DNA from: a virus
Length of the DNA stretch: 28,516 nucleotides
Reading direction: 5' to 3' (one strand)
Virus record (IMG/VR): IMGVR_UViG_3300043409_000851
Location: 1 to 28,516 of that record
Shown: one piece after another, positions 1 to 7,259 of the stretch
How the letters are laid out: each line of letters starts with the position of its first letter
Numbering within the stretch: position 1 is the first letter of the stretch
Translations under genes and position numbers: made by a program
Notes under the pieces: generated by a model
Told to the model about the DNA's origin: nothing
The model's database searches: none
The model's input: only the letters and a program-made list of their open reading frames with translations

Positions 1-2
1 AC

Positions 3-308
3 AATGGCCCCGAAGTGGCTTACCACTTAGGTGCAAACCCCCGAGAAGCGGAACGGATTTCACGTCTTTCGCCTATCATGCAAGCCAAAGAGATCGGGAA
101 GATTGAGGCTCAGTTAACCGCAAACCCACCGATTAAAAAGACTTCAAACGCGCCAGCGCCTATTTCACCTGTATCAGCCCGTACGACCGGTTCACCGGCA
201 TACGATACGACTGATCCACGTTCTATCAAGTCAATGTCTACTTCCGAGTGGATTGAGGCAGAAAGAGCAAGACAGGTAAGGAAGCACGAAGCGCGCAACC
301 TCCGCTAA
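3..308 (+). CDS. Phage scaffold-like protein, C-terminal end (5' truncated by window edge)
   Basis: The reading frame is open from the first complete codon of the window, so this is the tail of a longer gene. A GTG at 15 is probably an internal valine, since the residues before it (NGPE) fit the family pattern. The visible ~101 residues are hydrophilic and charged, with a helical segment (LGANPREAERISRL) and a Pro/Ser/Thr-rich linker, ending in a basic helix. Such tails are typical of capsid scaffolding proteins, which guide coat assembly and leave the procapsid; their basic C-terminal helix usually contacts the coat protein. It sits 19 bases upstream of the coat gene, the standard scaffold position. 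The scaffold call is from position and style rather than a diagnostic motif. Confidence 0.6.
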   Translation, partial: NGPEVAYHLGANPREAERISRLSPIMQAKEIGKIEAQLTANPPIKKTSNAPAPISPVSARTTGSPAYDTTDPRSIKSMSTSEWIEAERARQVRKHEARNLR

Positions 309-327
309 CTTATTTTAGGAAATTATC

Positions 328-1536
328 ATGGCAAATAGCATTCTAACCATCGATATGATCACACGGAAGTGCCTCGAAATCCTTGAGAACAACTTAGTGA
401 TCAGTCGCAACGTCAATCGTCAGTACGACGATTCCTTCGCCATTGAAGGCGCAAAAATCGGTTCAACCCTGCGTATTCGTCTACCTGACCGCGCCTTGGT
501 AACCGACGGTGCCGCCTTGCAAGTGCAAGACGACAACGAGCAATACACAACTTTGGCTGTTGCAAGCCAAAAGCACATTGGCGTGAACTTCACCTCTGCC
601 GAACTCACCATGCAATTGGATGACTTTGCAGAACGCGTTCTCAAGCCCCGTGTGTCGCAATTGGCATCAAGCGTTGACGCTGACGTAGCTTCTGTCTACA
701 AAAGCATTTACAACGCAGTAGGCACCCCTGGCACGACTCCTTCGACTTCTGCTGTTCTGCTTGCAGCACAACAGAAACTTAACGAGTTTGCTACCCCCAT
801 GAGCCCACGTTATGCGACTGTTAACCCAGCCGCCAACGCCGGTTTGGTCGAGGGCTTGAAAGGTCTGTTTAACCCAACTGGTACTATCAGCCGTCAGTTC
901 AAGAACGGTATGATGGGCGAAGGCGTATTGGGCTTAGACGAGATCAATATGTCGCAGTCGATTGTTCAGCACACCACAGGTGTTTCGCCAACTGCTCCAA
1001 TCGTGGCGACTGCGGTTACAACTGAAGGCTCAACCTCGCTTGCCATTAGCTTTACAAGCGGTTCACCCACGTTCAAGATTGGTGACGTGTTCACCATTGC
1101 TAGCGTGTTTGCAGTCAACCCACAAACCCGTCAAACAACTGGCTCGCTGCAACAGTTTGTCGTAACTGCTGACGTAACTGTTTCGTCAACAACTACCGCA
1201 ACGCTGACAGTTCAACCGCCTATGTATACCTCGGCTAACGCCTTGGCTACTATCAATGCGTTCCCCGCAGCTAGCGCTGTGTTGACGTTCTTGGGTGGAT
1301 CGGCAACAGCCTACCCGCAAAACTTGATCTATCACAAAGATGCGATCACGTTAGCGACTGCTGACTTGCTGTTGCCACAGGGTGTTGACATGGCCTCACG
1401 CCAAGTCCATAACGGTATTTCGTTGCGTATCGTGCGTCAGTACGATATTAACAACGACCGTATGCCTTGCCGTGTGGACGTCTTGTACGGTTTTGCAGCC
1501 ATTCGTCCGGTTACCGCCGTGCGTTTGTGGGGCTAA
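328..1536 (+). CDS. Major capsid (coat) protein, P22 gp5-like
   Basis: This 402-aa protein builds the icosahedral head. The N-terminus (ANSILTIDMITRKCLEILEN) and the following stretch on insertion of an ordered arm (VNRQYDDSFA, KIGSTLRIRLP) match the pattern of P22-type coat proteins, which have the HK97 fold with an extra inserted domain. Residues about 220-320 form a Thr/Ser/Val-rich beta segment that could be that inserted or surface domain. The length agrees with the family (about 400-430 aa). The ATG at 328 has an AGGA ribosome site nine bases upstream. It follows the scaffold-like gene and precedes a putative decoration protein, as expected of a head module. A hairpin just after the stop may isolate or stabilise its mRNA. 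Confidence 0.9.
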   Translation: MANSILTIDMITRKCLEILENNLVISRNVNRQYDDSFAIEGAKIGSTLRIRLPDRALVTDGAALQVQDDNEQYTTLAVASQKHIGVNFTSAELTMQLDDFAERVLKPRVSQLASSVDADVASVYKSIYNAVGTPGTTPSTSAVLLAAQQKLNEFATPMSPRYATVNPAANAGLVEGLKGLFNPTGTISRQFKNGMMGEGVLGLDEINMSQSIVQHTTGVSPTAPIVATAVTTEGSTSLAISFTSGSPTFKIGDVFTIASVFAVNPQTRQTTGSLQQFVVTADVTVSSTTTATLTVQPPMYTSANALATINAFPAASAVLTFLGGSATAYPQNLIYHKDAITLATADLLLPQGVDMASRQVHNGISLRIVRQYDINNDRMPCRVDVLYGFAAIRPVTAVRLWG

Positions 1537-1543
1537 ACAGAGT

Positions 1544-1559
1544 GGGGGCGTAAGCCCCT
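1544..1559 (+). terminator. GC-rich hairpin after coat gene (attenuator or mRNA-stability element)
   Basis: A GGGGC / GCCCC stem with a GTAA tetraloop lies eight bases after the coat stop codon. The bases that follow are pyrimidine-rich (TTCTTCT) but not a pure T run, so full termination is doubtful. It more likely gives partial termination or protects the 3' end of coat mRNA, raising coat over downstream genes. Confidence 0.5.
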
Positions 1560-1588
1560 TCTTCTAAACTTTTTAAAGGAATTTCATC

Positions 1589-1984
1589 ATGGCACTTCCA
1601 AATGGCGCAGGTGGCTATCAATTCGGTGATGGCAACGAAACCGAAATCAACATGGTCACGCAAGTGGCTCCTACAGCTAAAGTAGCCGCAGCCACTCTGA
1701 CTGCTGCTGAATTAGCAACTGGCATCATCACCTACACGGGTGCTGCTGTTGCGTTAACTATGCCCTTGGGCACATCGTTAGACACAGCGTTTCCAAGCAT
1801 GAAAGTCAATAGCTGTTTTGACTTTTACATTATTAACATCGGTGGCACAAACGCTGCTACGGTCACGGCTAACACCGGCGTGACTTTGGTGGGCGTTGCA
1901 GCAGTTTCGGCTAACACCGCTTGCAATTGGCGCGTTCGCAAGACCGCTGACGCAACTTACGTCGCTTACCGCGTAGCAGGTTAA
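1589..1984 (+). CDS. Putative capsid decoration / head-associated protein
   Basis: A 131-aa protein rich in Ala, Thr, Val and Gly with alternating hydrophobic residues, predicted all-beta, with no signal peptide or membrane segment. It opens with a glycine-rich arm (MALPNGAGGYQFGDGNE) and continues with repeated ATVTANTGVTL-like strands. Small beta proteins coded just after the coat gene often decorate the capsid surface. The gene has its own ribosome site (AAAGGAA) and is bracketed by two hairpins, which suggests strong, separately tuned expression, as for an abundant virion protein. No catalytic motif is visible. Decoration is inferred from position and composition. It could also be a head fibre or a minor structural protein. 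Confidence 0.55.
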   Translation: MALPNGAGGYQFGDGNETEINMVTQVAPTAKVAAATLTAAELATGIITYTGAAVALTMPLGTSLDTAFPSMKVNSCFDFYIINIGGTNAATVTANTGVTLVGVAAVSANTACNWRVRKTADATYVAYRVAG

Positions 1985-1990
1985 CGCGTA

Positions 1991-2015
1991 GAGGGGTGGG
2001 TGATCCTCACCCCTC
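1991..2015 (+). terminator. Perfect 8-bp hairpin after the decoration-like gene
   Basis: GAGGGGTG (1991-1998) pairs perfectly with CACCCCTC (2008-2015) across a nine-base loop, six bases after a stop codon. No T run follows, so this looks like a partial terminator or an mRNA-stabilising structure separating the highly expressed head genes from the neck genes. Confidence 0.5.
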
Positions 2016-2030
2016 GCACTAGGATTCTGA

Positions 2031-2195
2031 ATGCACATTTACCTCAAGCACCCCGTACACGGCAACAAAGTGGCAATTTCTCATTTGGAAGCCGAAAATG
2101 ACGTGAAAAACGGGTGGGAAGTATATAATTTAGACGCGCCGGTGGTCGAGGCTGCGCCTGTGAATGAGCTAAAACGACGTCGTAAAACGGAGTAA
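2031..2195 (+). CDS. Small hypothetical phage protein (54 aa)
   Basis: An ORF of 54 codons starting with ATG at 2031 (MHIYLKHPVHGNKVAI) and ending just two bases before the next gene. It has an acidic middle and a very basic end (ELKRRRKTE). The upstream AGGATTCTGA offers a ribosome site (AGGA). It fills a gap between the decoration-like and gp4-like genes that would otherwise be empty. Codon use and tight spacing support it as real. Short proteins of this type, often beginning MKVYLKHPVHG, occur in phage head modules, but their job is unknown to me. A head-completion or joining role would be a guess from position. Confidence 0.65.
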   Translation: MHIYLKHPVHGNKVAISHLEAENDVKNGWEVYNLDAPVVEAAPVNELKRRRKTE

Positions 2196-2197
2196 GT

Positions 2198-2914
2198 ATG
2201 ACTACAACCACAGCCGGTGATCAAATCAATGGGGCGTTACGCCTAATCGGTCAACTGGCTGAAGGTGAAGAACCGTCGGCTGCGACCGCTAATGATGCGT
2301 TAGCCGCACTCAATCAAATGATCGACTCATGGAATACTGAGCGATTGTCGGTGTTTTCAACACAAGACCAAGTGTTCTCTTGGCCACCAAATTTTGCAAC
2401 GCAAACTCTTGGCCCCACGGGCGACTTTGTAGGTAACCGCCCTATTCTGATAGATGACTCAACTTACTTCCGCGATGCGTCTTCGGGCATTTCGTTTGGC
2501 ATTAAGTTAATCAATCAACAGCAATATGACGGCATTGCGGTCAAGACCGTGACGTCCACCTACCCGCAAGTTATGTTTGTTAACATGAATTATCCCGACA
2601 TTACGATGACCGTCTATCCGGTGCCTACCAAGGTATTGGAATGGCACATTATATCGGTCGAGGAATTGACTACCGCTGCATTGTTGTCCACACCCTTGGC
2701 GTTTCCACCAGGCTATCTTCGCGCCTTTCGTTACAACTTAGCGTGTGAACTAGCGCCTGAATTTGGTGTTGAGCCCTCACCCCAAGTGTCGCGCATTGCA
2801 ATGTACTCCAAGCGCAACATTAAACGCATCAACAACCCTGACGATATTATGTCGTTGCCTTATTCGATTGTTGCAACGCGTCAACGCTTCAACATTTTTG
2901 CTGGCAACTACTAA
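2198..2914 (+). CDS. Head-to-tail connector, P22 tail accessory factor gp4-like
   Basis: A 238-aa neck protein. The N-terminus (TAGDQINGALRLIGQLAEGE...) followed by NDALAALNQMIDSWNTERL is the helical signature of the P22 gp4-like family. Those proteins bind under the portal as a ring, extend it, and provide the site for gp10 and the tail. P22 gp4 also has peptidoglycan-hydrolysing activity, but this sequence shows no clear catalytic motif and that activity should not be assumed. The length is somewhat above the 166 aa of P22 gp4 because of a longer beta-rich middle and C-terminal part. A GGAG ribosome site precedes the ATG. Its stop overlaps the start of the gp10-like gene by one base (TAATG), which implies coupled translation. 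Confidence 0.8.
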   Translation: MTTTTAGDQINGALRLIGQLAEGEEPSAATANDALAALNQMIDSWNTERLSVFSTQDQVFSWPPNFATQTLGPTGDFVGNRPILIDDSTYFRDASSGISFGIKLINQQQYDGIAVKTVTSTYPQVMFVNMNYPDITMTVYPVPTKVLEWHIISVEELTTAALLSTPLAFPPGYLRAFRYNLACELAPEFGVEPSPQVSRIAMYSKRNIKRINNPDDIMSLPYSIVATRQRFNIFAGNY

Positions 2915-4440
2915 TGAAGTCGCCCATCCTCGGTTCATCCTATGTGACCCGCAGCATCAACGCGGCTAACAATCGCATGGTCAACTTGTTCCCCGAGGTA
3001 ATTGCCGAAGGCGGCTTGGAGCCTGCGTTCTTAAACAGGGCGCCAGGGCTTGAACTATTAGTCGCTGTAGGCACAGGCCCCGTGCGTGGGCTTTGGCAAT
3101 ACGGTGGTTACGGCTATGTCGTGTCAGGCAACACGCTTTACCGCATTGATAACCAATACGCCATTACAACGCTCGGTGTAGTTGCCAACGATGGCCCTGT
3201 GTCAATGGCTGATGATGGTAACTATTTGTTTGTAGCGTGTAACGGCCCAAGTTTTATCTACAACGCCACGACTACTATATTTGCACAGATTACGGACGTA
3301 GACTTCCCTGGTGCCTTAACAGTATCGTACCTTGACGGGTATTTTGTATTTATTGAGCCCGATAGCCAGCGCGTATGGGTAACAGAATTGCTTGACCCGC
3401 TGCTAATTGACCCGCTTGATTTTGCAAGCGCCGAGGGTAGCCCCGACGGTTTAGTGTCATCCATTACCGATCACTCAGAGATTTGGTTGTTTGGCACAAC
3501 CTCAGTTGAAGTTTGGTACGACGCCGCCCAAGGTTCGGGTTTTCCCTTATCGCGCATTCAAGGCGCGTTTAACGAGATTGGGTGTGCTGCAACCTTTTCG
3601 GTTGCCAAACTAGACAACGGTTTGTTTTGGTTAGGCGCTGATAATCGTGGGCAAGGTATTGTCTACCGCTCACAAGGCTACACCGGTGTGCGAATCAGCA
3701 CCCACGCAATTGAATGGCAGATTCAACAGTACGGCGACATTTCAGACGCCATTGCCTACACTTATCAGCAAGACGGTCATTCGTTTTACGTTTTGACATT
3801 CCCTACCGCGCAAGCAACTTGGGTGTATGACGTTGCCGCGCAAGCATGGCATGAGCGGGCAAGTTTTAGTAATGGCGACTTTAGTCGTCATCGCAGCAAT
3901 TGCCAAATGTTTTTTAATAACGAAGTTATCGTAGGTGACTTTCAAAACGGCAACTTGTACGCTTTTGATTTAGAAGTCTACGCTGACGGCCCACGCACTC
4001 AAAAATGGCTGCGCTCATGGCGGGCGTTGCCTACCGGCACCAATAACTTTAAGCGCACCGTTCAACACTCTTTGCAACTAAATTGCGAATCCGGCGTGGG
4101 GCTGCAAGGCCGCACCGAGATACCAGGGCGCGTGTATTTAAGCCCCATGATCGTATCGGGCTCAATCGGTATTGTTGATGAAATTGAAATTATTATGTCG
4201 GTAGACGATTATGTGCAGCCTTTGGTAATGCTGCGCTGGTCAGACGATGGTGGCCACACTTGGTCAAACGAGCATTGGCGATCAATGGGCGGTATAGGCG
4301 AGTACGGCACCCGCGTCATTTGGCGTCGTCTTGGCATGACTGAAAAGTTGCGTGACCGAGTGTATGAGATTTCAGGCACCGATCCGGTCAAGATTGCCAT
4401 CATGGCGGCTGAACTTGACGTTGAGGCAACCAAAGCATGA
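2914..4440 (+). CDS. Packaged DNA stabilisation protein, P22 gp10-like
   Basis: A 508-aa protein beginning MKSPILGSSYVTRSINAANN with the phrase RMVNLFPEVI, typical of the gp10 family. These proteins form the hexameric ring below gp4, plug the head after packaging and hold the tail needle and tailspikes. Repeated beta-blade segments (GLWQYGGYGYVVSGNTLYRI, GLFWLGADNRGQGIVYRSQG) fit the beta-propeller-like body known for the family. The length is close to P22 gp10 (472 aa). The start overlaps the gp4-like stop. The end overlaps the next small gene by four bases (ATGA), so the neck genes are translationally coupled. Confidence 0.87.
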   Translation: MKSPILGSSYVTRSINAANNRMVNLFPEVIAEGGLEPAFLNRAPGLELLVAVGTGPVRGLWQYGGYGYVVSGNTLYRIDNQYAITTLGVVANDGPVSMADDGNYLFVACNGPSFIYNATTTIFAQITDVDFPGALTVSYLDGYFVFIEPDSQRVWVTELLDPLLIDPLDFASAEGSPDGLVSSITDHSEIWLFGTTSVEVWYDAAQGSGFPLSRIQGAFNEIGCAATFSVAKLDNGLFWLGADNRGQGIVYRSQGYTGVRISTHAIEWQIQQYGDISDAIAYTYQQDGHSFYVLTFPTAQATWVYDVAAQAWHERASFSNGDFSRHRSNCQMFFNNEVIVGDFQNGNLYAFDLEVYADGPRTQKWLRSWRALPTGTNNFKRTVQHSLQLNCESGVGLQGRTEIPGRVYLSPMIVSGSIGIVDEIEIIMSVDDYVQPLVMLRWSDDGGHTWSNEHWRSMGGIGEYGTRVIWRRLGMTEKLRDRVYEISGTDPVKIAIMAAELDVEATKA

Positions 4441-4637
4441 ACATTACTCAAATTCCCGCGCCTCGCGTACCGGTGGTTGACCCCGCTACGGGGCTTATGT
4501 CACGCGAATGGTTTAGATTTTTTAACGCTCTATACGAACAATTGGGCGGCGGTGCGGGCGGGGCTTCAGGCACTTTTACAACAACCGACTTTAAAACCGT
4601 GACTGTTGTCAACGGCATCATTACAGGGATAGTCTAA
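4437..4637 (+). CDS. Small conserved phage protein between neck and fibre genes
   Basis: A 66-aa protein starting in an ATGA overlap with the gp10-like gene and ending in a one-base overlap with the fibre gene. Residues 10-40 contain VPVVDPATGLMSREWFRFFN, a motif seen often in short phage proteins next to tail-fibre genes, followed by a Gly/Ala/Ser linker and a short beta end (KTVTVVNGIITGIV). The gene occupies the slot where P22 codes its tail needle (gp26), but it is far too short and lacks a long coiled coil, so I do not call it a needle. It could be a fibre adaptor. Function unknown. Confidence 0.65.
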   Translation: MNITQIPAPRVPVVDPATGLMSREWFRFFNALYEQLGGGAGGASGTFTTTDFKTVTVVNGIITGIV

Positions 4638-5602
4638 TGTCCATCAATATCTCAGCCTTTGCCGGTGCGGGCGCGCAATTCTTTGACAGCAACGGTGACC
4701 CGCTTACGGGCGGCTTGATATACACCTACCTGTCGGGCACTACCACGCCAGTTACGACTTATACCAGCCGCGACGGCACGACTAACAACACCAACCCGAT
4801 TGTGTTGGACGCGGCGGGGCGCACACCGGCTGAGATTTGGCTAGACGGTGGGGTGCTGTACAAGTTTATTTTAAAAACTTCGGCTTTTGTGCAGATCGGG
4901 TCGTATGACGATATTCCCGCAATTAACGACACGACCACCTTTAGCAACCTAATTACGGTAGCCGGTACTAACACGCTGACCGGCTTGGCTACACCCGCAT
5001 TGTCAGGTTATGCTGCGGGCGCACAATACAGTTTTATTGCTCAGAACAACAACACCGCAGCGGTGACCATTGACATCGACACGTTAGGTGTTAAGTCAAT
5101 TACCAAGTTTGGCACTACAGCACTTGAAGCAGGCGACATTATCGCCGGTGCGCTCATGCTCATTGAGTACGACGGTACGCGTTTTCAGTTGCTTAACGTC
5201 ACTAACAACAATTTTAAGTACATTGTTGAACCAACAACTATTTCGGCAACTGCGGCGACTGGCACAATCAACTACGACGTGGCGACACAATCCATTGTGT
5301 ACTACACGACTAACGCCACCGCCAACTGGACAATGAACTTTAGAGCGTTGTCCTCGGCGACTCTTAATAGCTTGATGTCTACGGGTCAGACCATTACGGT
5401 TACCTTTATGGCAACTCAAGGTGCGACCGCCTACTACAACAGCGCGGTCACCATTGATGGTACGTCTGTCACACCTAAATGGCAAAGTGGTATTACGCCA
5501 AACGCCGGTAGCGCAAACTCAGTAGACACCTACACTTACGCCATCATCAAAACGGGTAACGCAGCCTTTACCGTGTTGGCTTCGCAAACAAGGTACGCAT
5601 AA
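4637..5602 (+). CDS. Tail fibre / tailspike-like protein with N-terminal virion-anchor domain
   Basis: A 321-aa protein. The first ~95 residues (AGAQFFDSNGDPLTGGLIYTY, TYTSRDGTTNNTNPIVLDAAGR, EIWL) form the anchor domain common in podovirus fibres, which attaches a receptor-binding protein to the tail hub. The remainder is Thr/Asn/Ala-rich beta sequence with no visible enzyme motif, ending in a possible C-terminal receptor-binding or trimer domain (residues ~200-321). It is short for a tailspike enzyme (P22 gp9 is 666 aa), so it is more likely a short fibre or an adaptor for the glycine-rich protein that begins directly after its stop. Start overlaps the previous stop (TAATG). Confidence 0.75.
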   Translation: MSINISAFAGAGAQFFDSNGDPLTGGLIYTYLSGTTTPVTTYTSRDGTTNNTNPIVLDAAGRTPAEIWLDGGVLYKFILKTSAFVQIGSYDDIPAINDTTTFSNLITVAGTNTLTGLATPALSGYAAGAQYSFIAQNNNTAAVTIDIDTLGVKSITKFGTTALEAGDIIAGALMLIEYDGTRFQLLNVTNNNFKYIVEPTTISATAATGTINYDVATQSIVYYTTNATANWTMNFRALSSATLNSLMSTGQTITVTFMATQGATAYYNSAVTIDGTSVTPKWQSGITPNAGSANSVDTYTYAIIKTGNAAFTVLASQTRYA

Positions 5603-6427
5603 ATGCCACGCTTATCGACCATTGGTGTAGCAGCCTCGGGCGCGTTTGGCTTTGGCACAAACGCGTTGATCCCTATTGACTTGCTGCTGATTGCCGGTGG
5701 CGGGGGAGGGGGTAACAGCGGTGGTGGTGGAGGCGGTGCGGGCGGCTATTTGGCGTCAACCGCTAAATTAACTAGCGGCACCCTTTATACCGTTGTAATT
5801 GGCGGCGGCGGCAGCGGGGATAGCAACGGTAGTAACTCTACTTTTTCTACATTAACCGCCGTTGGTGGTGGTAGAGGTGGTGGAACTGCAGGTAATAATG
5901 GTGCAACCGGTGGCTCGGGCGGCGGTGCAATAAACGGCGACATTAGCGGTGGCGCGGGTGGCGGTGCGGGTACGTCTGGTCAAGGTAACGCCGGTGGCAG
6001 TTCAAGCGCAGGAACTTATGCAGGCGCAGGCGGTGGTGGTGGTGCAAGTGCAGCGGGTGGTGGCGGTGCTGCATACCAAGGTGGTAACGGCGGCGCGGGT
6101 ACTTCATCTTCAATTACCGGCACGGCAATTACCCGTGCGGGCGGTGGTGGCGGGTATGATTCCAACGGCACGGCGGGCACAGGCGGTGCGGGCGGTGGCG
6201 GTCAAGGCACACAATACCCTGCGGGGCCTGGCGCTACTAGCGGTACGATTAACACCGGAAGTGGTGGTGGCGGCGGTGATGCTGCAGGGGGTGCTGCGGG
6301 CAGCGGTGGGTCAGGCTTTTTTGCTATTCGCTATCTCGGGCCTCAACGCATGACTGGTGGCACTTACTCGCTTGTGGCGGGCTATTCAATCCACGTCTTT
6401 AATACTTCAGCGAGTTTGCAGACATGA
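5603..6427 (+). CDS. Glycine-rich tail tip adhesin-like protein
   Basis: A 274-aa protein with a ~65-residue N-terminal part, then long runs of Gly broken by Ala, Ser, Asn and Thr (residues ~30-240), and a short non-repetitive C-terminus (FFAIRYLGPQRMTGGTYSLV...). This matches the glycine-rich domain found in phage receptor-binding proteins, including the polyglycine-helix adhesins of T4-like phages (gp38 type), where loops between glycine segments set host specificity. The non-glycine inserts here (for example around AYQGGNGGAG and TRAGGGGGYDS) would be the candidate contact loops. The gene begins immediately after the fibre stop codon and ends in a four-base overlap with the next gene. DNA is full of GGT/GGC triplets, a substrate for recombination. 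Confidence 0.7.
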   Translation: MPRLSTIGVAASGAFGFGTNALIPIDLLLIAGGGGGGNSGGGGGGAGGYLASTAKLTSGTLYTVVIGGGGSGDSNGSNSTFSTLTAVGGGRGGGTAGNNGATGGSGGGAINGDISGGAGGGAGTSGQGNAGGSSSAGTYAGAGGGGGASAAGGGGAAYQGGNGGAGTSSSITGTAITRAGGGGGYDSNGTAGTGGAGGGGQGTQYPAGPGATSGTINTGSGGGGGDAAGGAAGSGGSGFFAIRYLGPQRMTGGTYSLVAGYSIHVFNTSASLQT

Positions 6428-6828
6428 GTTACTTTGCAAAAGTTCCTGTCTTGGTTGACGGCAAAGGTATTGTCGATGACGTCATTCGTGCCGATCAAGC
6501 GTTTATCGACACCGGCCTTGTGGGTGATCCAAGCCTGTGGTGGCAAACGTCGTACAACACTCATGGCGGCATTTATTACATACCCAATACCGATACACCT
6601 GATCCTGACCAATCAAAGGCGCTCAGAGCCAATTATGCGGGGCTAGGCTATACGCTTGACACGACCGTTGTTCAAGACAGCGTAGTGGGTGTGTTCTACG
6701 CACCCCAACCGTTTCCATCGTGGACGATTGGCCCACCGACTTGGCTTTGGCAAGCACCTGTACCGTACCCGTCAACGGGTGGGCCGTACTATTGGGATGA
6801 AGCAACGCTATCGTGGGTGCCGGAATGA
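6424..6828 (+). CDS. Phage tail-associated protein with C-terminal P-Y-WDE-SWV motif
   Basis: A 134-aa protein resembling small proteins widespread in T4-like cyanophages and other environmental phages, beginning MSYFAKV with DDVIRADQAFIDTG, then DPSLWWQTSYNTHGGIYY, then YAGLGYTLD. The C-terminal tail PYPSTGGPYYWDEATLSWV is the hallmark of such proteins and often ends tail-fibre-type proteins. The exact role is not known to me; it could be a fibre-attachment or tail-assembly protein. It is joined to both neighbours by ATGA overlaps, inside the fibre cluster, which supports a tail role. Confidence 0.7.
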   Translation: MSYFAKVPVLVDGKGIVDDVIRADQAFIDTGLVGDPSLWWQTSYNTHGGIYYIPNTDTPDPDQSKALRANYAGLGYTLDTTVVQDSVVGVFYAPQPFPSWTIGPPTWLWQAPVPYPSTGGPYYWDEATLSWVPE

Positions 6829-7259
6829 AGGTGACCTTTAATCTTCCGACAATGGTCAGCAAGGTGCAAGCCTTGCAAGACGTTATTTCTAAAATGCCTC
6901 AATACGAGCCTGAAACTAAGCATACGTTTCACGCAGGGATGTATTGCCGCGAAGTGTGGCGACCAGCGGGCGTAATAGTTGTAGGTAAGATTCACAAAAA
7001 AGAACACTTCTATTTGATCGTGTCGGGAACAGTAGCTATTACAACAGATGAAGGGGTAAAATCCGTGACAGGGCCTCATTTGCTGTGCAGTAAGCCTGGC
7101 ACTAAACGCGCTGTCTATGCGGAAACAGATGCGCTTTGCATGACGTTCCATGTAGTTGACGCCAAAACAATTGAAGATGCAGAGCATGAATTGGTTGAAG
7201 AGGATGACTCAAGTATGTTCACCCTTGGAAACAAACTTAAAAATGAGGTGTTGACATGA
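6825..7259 (+). CDS. Cupin-fold protein of unknown role in tail cluster
   Basis: Start at ATG 6825 is preferred over a GTG at 6813 because it gives the ATGA overlap used by its neighbours, yielding 144 aa. Residues ~40-115 have a double-stranded beta-helix pattern: VGKIHKKEHFYLIVSGTVAI resembles cupin motif 1 (two His, then Glu/His, then Gly) and CSKPGTKRAVYAETDALCMT resembles motif 2 (P-G...), but the classical metal-binding set is incomplete. The C-terminus is acidic (ELVEEDDS). Cupin-like genes occur sporadically in phage tail clusters, perhaps modifying or decorating virion glycan-binding parts, but no substrate can be proposed. Next gene overlaps by four bases. Confidence 0.65.
   Translation: MKVTFNLPTMVSKVQALQDVISKMPQYEPETKHTFHAGMYCREVWRPAGVIVVGKIHKKEHFYLIVSGTVAITTDEGVKSVTGPHLLCSKPGTKRAVYAETDALCMTFHVVDAKTIEDAEHELVEEDDSSMFTLGNKLKNEVLT

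Noticed and set aside
4437-4637. Tail needle (gp26-like) call
   Set aside because: At 66 aa with no long trimeric coiled coil it is too short; only position matches.
5949-6353. Second plus-strand ORF inside the glycine-rich adhesin gene
   Set aside because: It is a frame shadow of GGT/GGC repeats giving Val/Arg/Ala-rich sequence. The overlapping adhesin frame has the proper neighbours and start.
4637-6828. Diversity-generating retroelement target in the fibre/adhesin genes
   Set aside because: No reverse transcriptase and no template repeat are present in the window.
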